This document shows, piece after piece, positions 52,532 to 61,167 of a stretch of DNA of 64,000 nucleotides. Origin of the DNA: Sphingobacteriaceae bacterium (lineage in GTDB: Bacteria; Bacteroidota; Bacteroidia; B-17B0; Aurantibacillaceae); contig JADJXI010000004.1 of NCBI GenBank assembly GCA_016715905.1, positions 744,001 to 808,000 on the forward strand. Direction: 5' to 3'. The translations under genes were made by a program, and so were the position numbers. Every line of letters starts with the position of its first letter. The stretch's first letter is position 1. The notes below the pieces were generated by a model. The model was not told the DNA's origin. It did not search any database and worked only from the letters and a program-made list of their open reading frames with translations.

Positions 52532-54045
52532 CGGGCAATAATAAATTTTTTGACCATACTTTGATTATACAATTTATCAAAATGCAAAAAATAAATTCCT
52601 TCCATTAAACTTTCAGTATTAATTTTAGCCTTTTCGCTATCCAATATAATTTCTTCTTCTAAAACCAGTTGTCCTAAGCTATTGAATATTTTTACTTGAT
52701 AATTTGCACCCCATAAAAAGGTTGAATTGAAGGTTAATTGTAAAATATTATTTGCCGGATTGGGACTGAGCATTAAACCTTCAGATGAAATAGTGCTATT
52801 CTGCTTTAAATTAGTTGATATGCCCGGGGCTATTCCTAAACTATCTGTTTTTACCACCCAGCTTTGGCAATCATTGAGGTAATCCGGTGAGCCGCACATG
52901 ATATAACCACCATCCGGCACTTTTTTAATATCATAGAATGTCTCCAAAGTACTTAAACTATAAGCACCATAAGTTTTCATCCACAAGCTATCACCATTGC
53001 TATTTGTTTTTAAAATAACCCCATCATGGTTTATGGCTCCTATCATTACGGATGGATATTTAAAAGTACCGGAAGCAACTATACTTTCATCATTATTAAT
53101 TACAATTGCTGATAATCCGGCAACAATACTTTGACTTGCATAAGTTTTTTGCCAAATAATATTTCCATTATTGGTGCAATCTAATTTTAATAAAACAATT
53201 TTATATTGGTGTATTCCTAAAATTGTTTCGGTAAATTTAAACCCGGATATTACTAAATAATTATTTTTCTTTATTATTTGTTTAAATCCAATAATATCAA
53301 CTATCAATTTATTCCAGATAACATTACCCAGAGTGTCAATACACACTATTCGATTCTGAGGATTTTGTGGGATTGTATAATCAGAACCGCCAATATAAAT
53401 TTGCTTTAAGATACTATCATAACAAGAAGCAGTTGGACCAAAATTCATTAAAGAAACGATTTCTAATTGACCTAAGTAATTTCCATTTGTGTCTACTTTA
53501 AATATTGTTGGCCGCCCAATAAAAGAATTATCATTCTCTTTAAATTTATTTCCGATATACCAAACTTGATTCCCCCCTTTTAAAAACCTGTTTCCCAAAC
53601 CATAAGAATAAGTATAATCACAATACTTAATGGTATGAATGGTGTCCGCAAGCTTGTTGTTTACTTTGCAAAATATTAAGCCTCTATCATTACCATAATA
53701 TGTATCACCTATGGCTAATGAAGAGTAACTGCTGGTTTTTACTGCTAAACGATTATTTAAATACGTAGCAAAATTATTGTTACCAAACATGAATTTGTTA
53801 TCGAAAGCTACATTGCCATTTTTATTTAATTTTAAAAGTCTTAAACCTTGTTGGCTTGTTTGATCTTGCCAGGGTGCATACATTAAATAGGTGGTATCTT
53901 CATCAAAAACTTCAATTTGATTTGCGTATGATTTATTGTTTAAACCCGCATGATAATAATTACTAAAGGTAATTTGACCAAAGCAAGTTTGTACAAAAAA
54001 GTACGCGAAGGTAAAGATGAATATTTTAATTAAATTACTTAACAA
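52528..54045 (-). CDS. Secreted protein with T9SS type A sorting domain
   Basis: Protein of 505 residues. The signal peptide (MLSNLIKIFIFTFAYFFVQTCFGQ) is followed by a beta-propeller-like body with repeated strands (FKVDTNGNYLGQLEIVSL, VVKTDSLGIAPGIS) and a Gln-rich IWQKTYASQS repeat; this resembles SBBP-like or Kelch-like propellers. The sorting domain starts at about 425 (MLSPNPANNILQLTFNS) and ends SMVKKFIIAR. No ATG exists upstream: a TAA stop lies in frame just before the TTG at 54045. Function unknown. Confidence 0.83.
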   Translation of the reverse strand: MLSNLIKIFIFTFAYFFVQTCFGQITFSNYYHAGLNNKSYANQIEVFDEDTTYLMYAPWQDQTSQQGLRLLKLNKNGNVAFDNKFMFGNNNFATYLNNRLAVKTSSYSSLAIGDTYYGNDRGLIFCKVNNKLADTIHTIKYCDYTYSYGLGNRFLKGGNQVWYIGNKFKENDNSFIGRPTIFKVDTNGNYLGQLEIVSLMNFGPTASCYDSILKQIYIGGSDYTIPQNPQNRIVCIDTLGNVIWNKLIVDIIGFKQIIKKNNYLVISGFKFTETILGIHQYKIVLLKLDCTNNGNIIWQKTYASQSIVAGLSAIVINNDESIVASGTFKYPSVMIGAINHDGVILKTNSNGDSLWMKTYGAYSLSTLETFYDIKKVPDGGYIMCGSPDYLNDCQSWVVKTDSLGIAPGISTNLKQNSTISSEGLMLSPNPANNILQLTFNSTFLWGANYQVKIFNSLGQLVLEEEIILDSEKAKINTESLMEGIYFLHFDKLYNQSMVKKFIIAR

Positions 54046-54107
54046 TAATTAATTTATTAGTTTGATAAGTGCCTGACTCACTGATTAAAGTTACAAAATT
54101 TAATCAA

Positions 54108-55550
54108 TTAAATACTTGCCAGCAAATACAAAGCCCTCCATCTTTTACCGGCTAATGCGTTGGCTTTTTGCAGTACGGGCCTGTCGTCGGTATTAATTTC
54201 TTGAGTAGGAAATAAAAAGGGAACAAAATTTGTATCCACATATGAATTGGAATATAAACTCTGAGGATTAAAAGCGGTAAACACGATATTTCTGGAATCT
54301 TCAACCAGCGAAGTTGAATTTAAAAAGACTTCAGAAAACGAAGTTTTTAAAGTATTGTATACCACACTGGTGCCCTTACCTATTTCTCCTTTTAAATAGC
54401 CGTGCCAGTTTACAAAAACTTGTGCATTGGGATATAACAGATGTTTAAGTTTCGCTAAACTTTCTTGAGTAATTACATGATCGGGTAATTCTTCCGATTT
54501 AAAAACATCAAATAAAACCAAATCATATCGTTCATCAGATTGATTGATAAAGTGGCGTGCATCGTCGCACACGGTTCTTACCTTTTTGTTTAATTCAAAA
54601 TAATTTTCGGCCACTTCAATTATTCGTGCATCAAACTCAACTGCAGTTACGTGATAACCTTTTTGAACGAGCAAATTGGAAGTTAGTCCTGCACCTAATC
54701 CCAATACTAAGGCTCTTTTAGGAGCCTTTTCGTTAATAATAACCGCATCTAATAATTTAATATAATCGGAAACCGATTTTTGAGTGAGCAAACTCATTTC
54801 GCTTTGCACAATTTTATTCACCAGTAGTAACCGCACATTTCCTTCTGCTCTTTTCACATCTTTAATTTCTACTTTACCCATTATACTTTCGCTGGAATAA
54901 AGAATATCTTCAGCCGTATAAAAATGTTTAAGGTTTAGAAAAAATAATCCGAAAAAAATAAAAAGGTAAGCTACCTTAAAAATTTTGAGCAATAAAAGAG
55001 CTGCAATAAATAACAAAGAACCGAAATTGATTAAGGTGATGGTTAAGCCCCATTGCGGAATTAAATAAAATCCGCATAAAAATGTTGCGATTATTCCACC
55101 AAAAGTAGATATAGCATAAATTGTGCCACTTACTTGACCCGAATCGTTTTGCGTTTTAGTTTGCAAGGCAATAAACAAAGGCGAAGAAGCGCCAAGCAGA
55201 AATACCGGTAAAAAAAGAATGACGAAGGAGGAAAGAACAACGGCCAGTGTAAAAGGAAAAGAAGAAAGATAATTGAGCAAATAACTTTCGCAAAGCGGCA
55301 TAAGTAAAATGAATATAGCGGCCAAAAGCAATACTTTGAATAAAACGGAATTTAAGTTTTCTTTTTTGAGGGAGAGTTTTCCGCCATAAAAATAACCGGT
55401 AGCTAAAGCGCCTAAAGTAACACCCATTACAGCCGACCAAACATATAAGCTACTGCCAAATACAGGAGCCAGTAATTTAGCACCACAAAGTTCAGCTGCC
55501 ATTACAGCCGCACCTTCGATAAAGCTGAGTATAAGATATCTTTTTTGCAA
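54108..55550 (-). CDS. Membrane-bound spermidine-synthase-like methyltransferase-fold protein
   Basis: Protein of 480 residues: seven or eight transmembrane helices in the N-terminal half (LLAPVFGSSLYVWSAVMGVT, PSFPFTLAVVLSSFVILF and others), and a C-terminal Rossmann domain with GLGAGLTSNLLVQKGY and EFDARIIEVAENYFEL, CDDARHFI and DLVLFDVFKSEELP, which is the spermine/spermidine synthase pattern. The combination of MFS-like helices and a synthase-like domain is a known group, with the biochemical role uncertain. The start is TTG at 55550 (MQKRYLILSF); in-frame stop lies just before. A GC-rich repeat element fills the upstream gap. Confidence 0.88.
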   Translation of the reverse strand: MQKRYLILSFIEGAAVMAAELCGAKLLAPVFGSSLYVWSAVMGVTLGALATGYFYGGKLSLKKENLNSVLFKVLLLAAIFILLMPLCESYLLNYLSSFPFTLAVVLSSFVILFLPVFLLGASSPLFIALQTKTQNDSGQVSGTIYAISTFGGIIATFLCGFYLIPQWGLTITLINFGSLLFIAALLLLKIFKVAYLFIFFGLFFLNLKHFYTAEDILYSSESIMGKVEIKDVKRAEGNVRLLLVNKIVQSEMSLLTQKSVSDYIKLLDAVIINEKAPKRALVLGLGAGLTSNLLVQKGYHVTAVEFDARIIEVAENYFELNKKVRTVCDDARHFINQSDERYDLVLFDVFKSEELPDHVITQESLAKLKHLLYPNAQVFVNWHGYLKGEIGKGTSVVYNTLKTSFSEVFLNSTSLVEDSRNIVFTAFNPQSLYSNSYVDTNFVPFLFPTQEINTDDRPVLQKANALAGKRWRALYLLASI

Positions 55551-55650
55551 AACTTAACCAAGATACAAATTAATTCAGCTTGATAAATTTGGAATATTAC
55601 TTAGTTTAGAATTTTGTAATTACTGCGCCCCTGAATTTATTGCGTGATGA

Positions 55651-55768
55651 TAGCGCCAGGGATGCGAAAGGCTTGGTTCTTTTTGTGACGCCCTTGGTGT
55701 GATAATTGGGGGGCGGCACAAAAAAACCGGAGCGATAGCGTAGCCTATAGCAGCCCGCCCGGGCGCCC
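55651..55768. repeat. GC-rich intergenic repeat element, copy 2
   Basis: Diverged second copy of the element at 2628-2720. It starts GCGCCAGGGAT, contains an imperfect inverted repeat (GGTTCTTTTTGTGACGCC 55675-55692 versus GGCGGCACAAAAAAACC 55712-55728, with one bulge and one mismatch), and ends GAGCGATAGCGTAGC then GGCGCCC. The 62-codon frame across it is therefore not counted as a gene. Confidence 0.55.
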
Positions 55769-55785
55769 TATAAATATTTATAAAA

Positions 55786-56562
55786 CTAATTAACAATACC
55801 AAGGGCAATTAAAATACCCATTGCCATCATGAATAAACCTACAAACCATTTAAAAAATGTAATGCTTGTTTTGGTAAATAATTTATTGCCGATAAAAGCA
55901 CCGATCCATGCAGATAATACACAAGTGGAGAGTAATGCATAATTTATATTGCCGTTATTGAGATTTTCAAACTTGGAATACAAACTGATTCGAGCTACAT
56001 CCACCAAACAGGCAATCATTACGCCGGTGGCAATAAACATTTTTTTATCCAAGTTTAAACGAAGTAGGAAGGCCGTTCGGATAGCACCTTGATGACCGCT
56101 TAGTCCCCCAAAAAATCCACTTATAAATCCGCCGGCTACCAGATATTTTTTATGGAAGGATAGCGTAGAAAATTTAGGAATTAATTCGATAATGGAGAAA
56201 GCGATGATTAAAAAACCGATTATTATTCCACCGGATGAAATTTGATATACTTTGTTTGCTAAAACATATTCGAAAATTGCGCCATTGCCAGAAAAGTTTT
56301 TTAAAATGTAAGCTCCTAAAAAAGCAGCGAGACCGGAGGGAATACCGAATGTAAATACCAGTTTCCAATTAATATTTTTGGAAACTAAGCCCAGTTTAAA
56401 AATATTATTGAGCAAGTGAACGGCGGCTGTAAGTGCAACTGCAATTTCGATGGGATAATAAATGGCGAAAACAGGAAGTAAGATGGTACCTAAGCCAAAA
56501 CCAGAAAAAAAAGTAAGAAATGAAGCGATAAGGGATGTTGAGGCTAATAAAACAAAATCCAT
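55786..56562 (-). CDS. Sulfite exporter TauE/SafE family transporter
   Basis: Polytopic membrane protein of 258 residues, about eight hydrophobic helices. Glycines are frequent in GFGLGTILLPVFAIYY and GGFISGFFGGLSGHQGAIRTA, as in the TauE/SafE (DUF81) pair of domains. Members export sulfite, sulfoacetate or other organic anions; which one here is open. It starts one base after the stop of the upstream kinase gene, so the two are cotranscribed and possibly linked functionally, for instance via a product of kinase metabolism. That link is not supported by more than the spacing. Confidence 0.9.
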   Translation of the reverse strand: MDFVLLASTSLIASFLTFFSGFGLGTILLPVFAIYYPIEIAVALTAAVHLLNNIFKLGLVSKNINWKLVFTFGIPSGLAAFLGAYILKNFSGNGAIFEYVLANKVYQISSGGIIIGFLIIAFSIIELIPKFSTLSFHKKYLVAGGFISGFFGGLSGHQGAIRTAFLLRLNLDKKMFIATGVMIACLVDVARISLYSKFENLNNGNINYALLSTCVLSAWIGAFIGNKLFTKTSITFFKWFVGLFMMAMGILIALGIVN

Positions 56563-56563
56563 T

Positions 56564-57409
56564 TTATGATGAGTGATATTCTATTAAACCTTCGAGCGGA
56601 GATTTAATAACGTTTCCGATTTTATAACCGTATTTTTCGGCCACCTCTTTAAAAACATCTTTATAAACAAAACCAATGGAGCCTACCGTGTTTACTTTAT
56701 GTTCTTTACTCTTGGTGTATTTACTGATTTGATGTTCGAAAAAGCTATTAAAACATCTTACCAGTAAATTATGAATATAAGGGTGTAAAATGTGTTTAAA
56801 AGCAAAATGACTGATGTTGGCTAAATAACGGCTGGGCATGGTGCCTTTATAAACGTGATTTAAAATTTCTTCACGCTCATATCCCTCCGCTTCAAAAGCT
56901 ACCGATAATTCGAGTGGAATTTTTCCTTCGAAATAATCTTGTACAAAATACTTTCCTATTTGCGCTCCGCTTCCGTAATCGCCCCACAGATAACCAACAG
57001 AAGGAACATTTTCAATAATGTGTTTACCGTTAAACAGACAACTATTGCTACCAGTTCCTAATATGCAGGCTATTCCTTTTTCCTTTTTACAAAGTGCGCG
57101 TGCTGCGGCTAACAAATCGTGTGAAACATTAATTTTTTTGAGATTTAAGGTAATGGATAAACAATCTTCAATCAACAAACAATTTTCGAGTGTAGAGCAA
57201 CCCGCACCGTAGTAATGCAATACATCAACCCTTGCAATAAACTCCTGTAAATAGGGTTTTAAATTACTCAGTAATTCAAGGCAAATTTGTTCCTTCGTTT
57301 GAAAATAAGGATTAAACCCCATGGTTTTAATTTGCTTTACTACATTTGAACCGTTGAGCAAAATCCAATCTGTTTTTGTTGATCCGCTATCGGCAATTAA
57401 GGTATACAT
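56564..57409 (-). CDS. BadF/BadG-type ATPase or N-acetylglucosamine kinase-like protein
   Basis: Cytoplasmic ASKHA-fold protein of 281 residues. The N-terminus MYTLIADSGSTKTDWILLNG contains the phosphate-1 loop, residues IACILGTGSNSCLFNG (about 117-131) are the phosphate-2 region, and GYLWGDYGSGAQIG the following sugar/ATP loop. This pattern fits the eukaryotic-type N-acetylglucosamine kinase branch in Bacteroidota better than the BadF benzoyl-CoA reductase activators, as the length is short. A (GT)6 tract (57416-57427) lies immediately upstream of the ATG. It is first in a unit with the TauE gene, and its own transcript ends are not seen. Confidence 0.88.
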   Translation of the reverse strand: MYTLIADSGSTKTDWILLNGSNVVKQIKTMGFNPYFQTKEQICLELLSNLKPYLQEFIARVDVLHYYGAGCSTLENCLLIEDCLSITLNLKKINVSHDLLAAARALCKKEKGIACILGTGSNSCLFNGKHIIENVPSVGYLWGDYGSGAQIGKYFVQDYFEGKIPLELSVAFEAEGYEREEILNHVYKGTMPSRYLANISHFAFKHILHPYIHNLLVRCFNSFFEHQISKYTKSKEHKVNTVGSIGFVYKDVFKEVAEKYGYKIGNVIKSPLEGLIEYHSS

Positions 57410-57445
57410 GATTGCGTGTGTGTGTGTAATGAAATCCTAAAATAA

Positions 57446-57478
57446 AAAAACCGTTTTCTTTTGAAGAAAACGGTTTTT
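57446..57478 (-). terminator. Strong terminator of rpsP
   Basis: Fifteen-bp stem AAAAACCGTTTTCTT / AAGAAAACGGTTTTT with a three-base loop, followed on the minus strand by a T-rich tail. It lies 18 bp behind the stop of rpsP. Confidence 0.92.
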
Positions 57479-57496
57479 GATTGTTATCAAAATTAA

Positions 57497-58021
57497 TTAA
57501 CCGTTGTTTTCTTCAGTTGGAGTTGCGTTATCTTCAGCTGCTGCCGTATTTTCGGTACTTTGAACACTAGCCTTAGCAGCTATTTTTGCGGCTTTAGCTT
57601 CTTTCTTTGCAGTTTCGGCTTTTAACTTATCACTTGCTTTTTTAGTAGCGGCGCTGCTTAAATTATCTTTCTTACCTGTGATTTTTGAATCTTTCTCACT
57701 CAACCATTTAGCAAATTTTTCTTCCGCCTGAGCTTCAGTAAATGCGCCTTTTTTAACGCCACCCAATAAGTGTTTTTTCATCATTACCCCTTTGTAAGCA
57801 AGTATTGCTCTGCAAGTGTCAGTAGGCTGAGCACCTTTCATAATCCAATTCAAAGTTGAATCGAAATTAATATCAATAGTTGCAGGGTTTGTGTTTGGGT
57901 TATACACCCCTAGTTTCTCTATGAATTTTCCATCACGCGGTGCACGACCGTCGGAAACTACTACGTGAAAGAAGGCTGCATCCTTCTTACCGAATCTTTG
58001 TAGTCTAATCTTTACTGCCAT
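57497..58021 (-). CDS. rpsP: 30S ribosomal protein S16 with long C-terminal tail
   Basis: Ribosomal protein bS16. The start is the ATG at 58021 (MAVKIRLQRFGKKDAAFFHV), giving 174 residues; the frame extends upstream but this is the canonical S16 N-terminus. Residues 1 to about 85 are the S16 core (VVSDGRAPRDGKFIEKLGVY, LNWIMKGAQPTDTCRAIL). The rest is an Ala/Lys/Glu/Thr-rich extension (SDKLKAETAKKEAKAAKIAA, then EENNG) that is usual in Bacteroidota but missing in other phyla. It carries a full-consensus promoter and a strong terminator, and rimM/trmD are not next to it. Confidence 0.97.
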   Translation of the reverse strand: MAVKIRLQRFGKKDAAFFHVVVSDGRAPRDGKFIEKLGVYNPNTNPATIDINFDSTLNWIMKGAQPTDTCRAILAYKGVMMKKHLLGGVKKGAFTEAQAEEKFAKWLSEKDSKITGKKDNLSSAATKKASDKLKAETAKKEAKAAKIAAKASVQSTENTAAAEDNATPTEENNG

Positions 58022-58045
58022 TTTATTGTTTTTAAAATTGAGGCG

Positions 58046-58075
58046 CAAATATACTAAATATCTCGTTTTCAACAA
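58046..58075 (-). promoter_or_regulatory. Consensus promoter of rpsP
   Basis: Minus-strand TTG (58073-58075), 19-nt spacer and TATATTTG (58046-58053), exact TTG-N19-TAnnTTTG, 24 bp before the ATG. Confidence 0.75.
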
Positions 58076-58102
58076 AAAAAAGGCTATAAACCCACTAAAA
58101 TT

Positions 58103-58133
58103 TTGACCGATTTGTGGAAAAAGTATACCTTTG
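58103..58133 (+). promoter_or_regulatory. Consensus promoter of the universal stress protein gene
   Basis: TTG (58103-58105), 20-nt spacer and TACCTTTG (58126-58133), exact TTG-N20-TAnnTTTG. It lies 20 bp before the ATG at 58153 and so fixes that codon as the start. Confidence 0.8.
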
Positions 58134-58152
58134 TTCAACTAAACCTCGGTAT

Positions 58153-58980
58153 ATGCAAGTTAAAGAACGCGGTATCATTCTGATTCCCATAGATTTCACC
58201 AAACAATCCTTATTAGCTGTAAAGCAATCTTATAATTTGGCCAAATACACACACTCCAAACTTGTGCTTTTGCATGTGTATGAAAAAACAGGAGAAGAGA
58301 GTTACGAAGCGCTGAATACGTTAACCAAACAAACCGAAAAAGAAAGCGGTGTGCCTACCGAGTTTATGAATGTTAAGGGTGATATTTATGAAGAAGTTGA
58401 TCGGGTTGCAGAAGAAATAAAAGCTACATTAATTATAGCCGGACTTGAAAGTCATATGCGTTTCAGAAACATCATTGGTTCTAGTGCTAGCAAACTAATT
58501 AGAAAAGCTCCTTGTCCGGTTATCACCATTCGTGGAAATGAACATCGTGATGGTATTGAAAATATTCTACTTCCATTAGATTTGAGTGATGAAACGCGCG
58601 AAAAAACAGATGCGGCCATTCAATTTGCGCAGTATTTTGGAGCAAGCGTTCGTATTTTAGGTGTATTTGATCCTAAAGATGCGGCCTATGAAAACAAATT
58701 ACTATCCTACTGTCATCAGGTTAAACAGTTTATAAAAGCCAAGGGAATTTCTTGTACCAATAAAACAATTCCCGCCGACCATGTTGCAGAAACCGTTGTA
58801 GAGTATGCCAATAAAATTGAGGCGGATTTGATTATGATCATGAATAAACCGCATTTGGGATTAACCGATTTATTTGGCGGAACCGATACCCAAAAAATTG
58901 TGGATATCAGTAATATTCCGGTAATGACTATACAGCCTATCAAACGTGAAAGTGTAACACACTTTGGCACCGGATTGTAA
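58153..58980 (+). CDS. Tandem universal stress protein (two UspA domains)
   Basis: Cytoplasmic protein of 275 residues built of two UspA folds. Domain one runs from about residue 5 to 140 (ILIPIDFTKQSLLAVKQSYN, KATLIIAGLESHMRFRNIIG, PCPVITI) and domain two from about 145 to 265 (ILLPLDLSDETREKTDAAIQ, IPVMTIQP). Members bind ATP or are regulated by it and help survival under stress. The start is chosen at 58153 because the consensus promoter at 58103-58133 lies inside the longer frame that would begin at 58114. The gene stands alone on its strand, divergent from rpsP. Confidence 0.92.
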   Translation: MQVKERGIILIPIDFTKQSLLAVKQSYNLAKYTHSKLVLLHVYEKTGEESYEALNTLTKQTEKESGVPTEFMNVKGDIYEEVDRVAEEIKATLIIAGLESHMRFRNIIGSSASKLIRKAPCPVITIRGNEHRDGIENILLPLDLSDETREKTDAAIQFAQYFGASVRILGVFDPKDAAYENKLLSYCHQVKQFIKAKGISCTNKTIPADHVAETVVEYANKIEADLIMIMNKPHLGLTDLFGGTDTQKIVDISNIPVMTIQPIKRESVTHFGTGL

Positions 58981-58996
58981 AACCCGCTAAAAAATA

Positions 58997-60343
58997 ATGT
59001 CATTTATTCATAGCTATTACGGAAAAACGGAACAAGTTTTCTGTAAGCTGACCTTTTCCAAGTTTTTGGGCTTCTTATTTCTTCTTTCTTTCAGTTGTTT
59101 AAGCGCACAAACTAAAAAAACAATTTACGTTGTAGATTCACTGACAAGAGAATCTATAGAATATGCAGTAATTACTTCAAATGACAACCGATTAAAAGTA
59201 GTAAGTACTAAAAACGGAGAGGCAATACTGATTCCCGACAAAAACACTTCCTATTTTAAAGTGTATAAAATGGGTTATAGCAGTAAAATCATACAAGTGA
59301 ATACATTTAACCAGATTGACACCTTGTTATTAAGCAAAAAATACCTTTCTCTAAATGAAGTATCTATTACGATTAAAAGATTTGATACGATAGTAAGAAA
59401 TAAAAAGTTTTATGTGAATGATTATCGATTATTACCGAACGGAAATTTTATTTTATTAACTTCTAAAATTAACACCAAGGGTTTTGAAGTAGTTTTGTAT
59501 AGCAAAAAAACAGGTATTTTACAGCGTAATAATTTTAGTGAAGAAAAAGAAGAAGAATTGTTTCAAGATTGTTTTAGTAATTTTCACTTAATAACCAATT
59601 CTTATTCCCGCCAGCTTTTTTTTAACACCGATACCAGTTTTGAATTTTTACCGGCTTATAATAGAAGTAAATTTGACAGCACTTTGGCTAAATGCAAATT
59701 AAAATTAAAGGATGGAATTATTGCAGAAACTGATAATAAACCTAAAGTTATTATAAGACAAAATTTTAATTCTACGGTTAATCAACCCTATCATTGTTAT
59801 TATAAAGTAAGTAATAATAATGCCAGCGTTTTTTATTTGAGCCAATACAATAAAGAATTAATGGAAATGTATTTAAATCAGGAAAAAGATGCCGCTATAC
59901 TTAGAGCGAATGGCAAGTCAACTGAAGCGATAGAATCTGATCATGATTTATTTTACAGAAGTGTGGCTAAAAAGATTTATAATCCTGTTTTTTCTCGAAA
60001 TGATACGGTTGTAATTTTCGACTTTCAAGAGAATGAAATTGTACTTCTTAATGCTTCCGGTACAATACTTCAAAAAAATAAAATAGATGCAAATGCTTAC
60101 TCGTCTTTCCGGAATTTTGAAGTCTTATATGATGAAACGCTTCATTATTTTTACATCTATTCGAAAGAATTTGATAAAAGAACAATAAATAGAATTAATA
60201 TATTAACCGGAAAAGCTTCTAAAAAAATTAAAATCGAAAAAACGTTTGCGTTTAAGTTGTTTGTTAATAATAATAGTATTTATTACCTCGTAAAAGAGAA
60301 AGAGTGGGACGACACTTATTACCTGTACGAGCAAAAAATTTAA
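58997..60343 (+). CDS. Secreted protein with carboxypeptidase-regulatory-like domain, unknown function
   Basis: Protein of 448 residues. The first about 40 residues contain a hydrophobic stretch preceding SCLSAQ, which suggests a signal peptide with an unusually long n-region. Residues about 40-115 form a CarboxypepD_reg-like domain (IYVVDSLTRESIEYAVITSN, ILIPDKNTSYFKVYKMGYSS), and the rest is a propeller-like beta-rich region rich in Lys, Asn and Tyr (LPNGNFILLTSK, NDTVVIFDFQENEIVLLNAS). I recognise no specific family. A shorter start was not found. The 253-bp gap following it holds no gene. Confidence 0.62.
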   Translation: MSFIHSYYGKTEQVFCKLTFSKFLGFLFLLSFSCLSAQTKKTIYVVDSLTRESIEYAVITSNDNRLKVVSTKNGEAILIPDKNTSYFKVYKMGYSSKIIQVNTFNQIDTLLLSKKYLSLNEVSITIKRFDTIVRNKKFYVNDYRLLPNGNFILLTSKINTKGFEVVLYSKKTGILQRNNFSEEKEEELFQDCFSNFHLITNSYSRQLFFNTDTSFEFLPAYNRSKFDSTLAKCKLKLKDGIIAETDNKPKVIIRQNFNSTVNQPYHCYYKVSNNNASVFYLSQYNKELMEMYLNQEKDAAILRANGKSTEAIESDHDLFYRSVAKKIYNPVFSRNDTVVIFDFQENEIVLLNASGTILQKNKIDANAYSSFRNFEVLYDETLHYFYIYSKEFDKRTINRINILTGKASKKIKIEKTFAFKLFVNNNSIYYLVKEKEWDDTYYLYEQKI

Positions 60344-60596
60344 AATAAGCTGGTTTTGGCAAAGACTATAATGTGTGTTTACTCAATCTATTCCATCAAA
60401 CACCTTAAACCGGGCTTATTAATTTTAATCGTTTAATTGAGCTAATAATTTGATGAATCTTTGATTTTTTAAGATGTTTAAAATCTAAAAAATCTTTAGA
60501 TGCAAAACGTTTCCCTCGTTAAAATCTAAGTTTAAATAAGTATTAGTTTTTTAATTATAAAAGGATTATATATTCGTGTAACACTTTTTAATTATT

Positions 60597-61076
60597 ATGT
60601 TAATCAGAAGAATTGAGAAAAAAGATAATTTAATTCTTTCTGATTTAATCAAATCCGTTTTCAGAGAATTCAATATTGCCATGCCGGGCACCGTTTATTA
60701 CGACCCTAGCACCGATTTATTATTTGAGCATTTTCAAAACAAAAAGGCAATACTATTAATTGCAGAAGAACATCATGAGATAGTTGGTGCATGTGGCATT
60801 TACCCTACTGATGGACTTGAAGCAGATTGCGCCGAGTTAGTTAAATTTTACCTATCACCGCAAGGAAGAAATAAAGGAATAGGAAAACGGCTTTTGCAAG
60901 CATGTTTAAAATGGTCGAAAGAAAACGGCTATAATAAAATTTATTTGGAGTGTTTTCCTGAATTAGAAACGGCCATTGAAATTTACAAAAAATACGGTTG
61001 GAAAAGCCTGGATAAACCGCTGGGTAATTCCGGACATCATGCCTGTTCAGTATGGATGATAAAGGAGCTTGATTAA
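60597..61076 (+). CDS. GNAT family N-acetyltransferase
   Basis: Cytoplasmic acetyltransferase of 159 residues. The acetyl-CoA loop is visible as YLSPQGRNKGIGKRLLQACL with the R/QxxGxG/A pattern, preceded by the strand VGACGIYPTDGLEADCAELV and followed by KWSKENGYNKIYLECFPELE. The target amine is not deducible. The next frame on the strand begins within its last bases, but that gene's proper start is further down at 61168. A TATATTCG, one mismatch from the -7 consensus, is about 20 bp before the start. Confidence 0.9.
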   Translation: MLIRRIEKKDNLILSDLIKSVFREFNIAMPGTVYYDPSTDLLFEHFQNKKAILLIAEEHHEIVGACGIYPTDGLEADCAELVKFYLSPQGRNKGIGKRLLQACLKWSKENGYNKIYLECFPELETAIEIYKKYGWKSLDKPLGNSGHHACSVWMIKELD

Positions 61077-61167
61077 AAAGGTTTTCTACTTTTACCTGTT
61101 CATATCATTTAAACTATTTTCTCTTTTCCGTAAACAATTGAGTTACCTTAAATCAAAATTAGCGGTT

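Noticed and set aside
55620..55808. 62-codon minus-strand frame across the intergenic repeat
   Set aside because: It coincides with a GC-rich repeat element and overlaps the end of the TauE gene.
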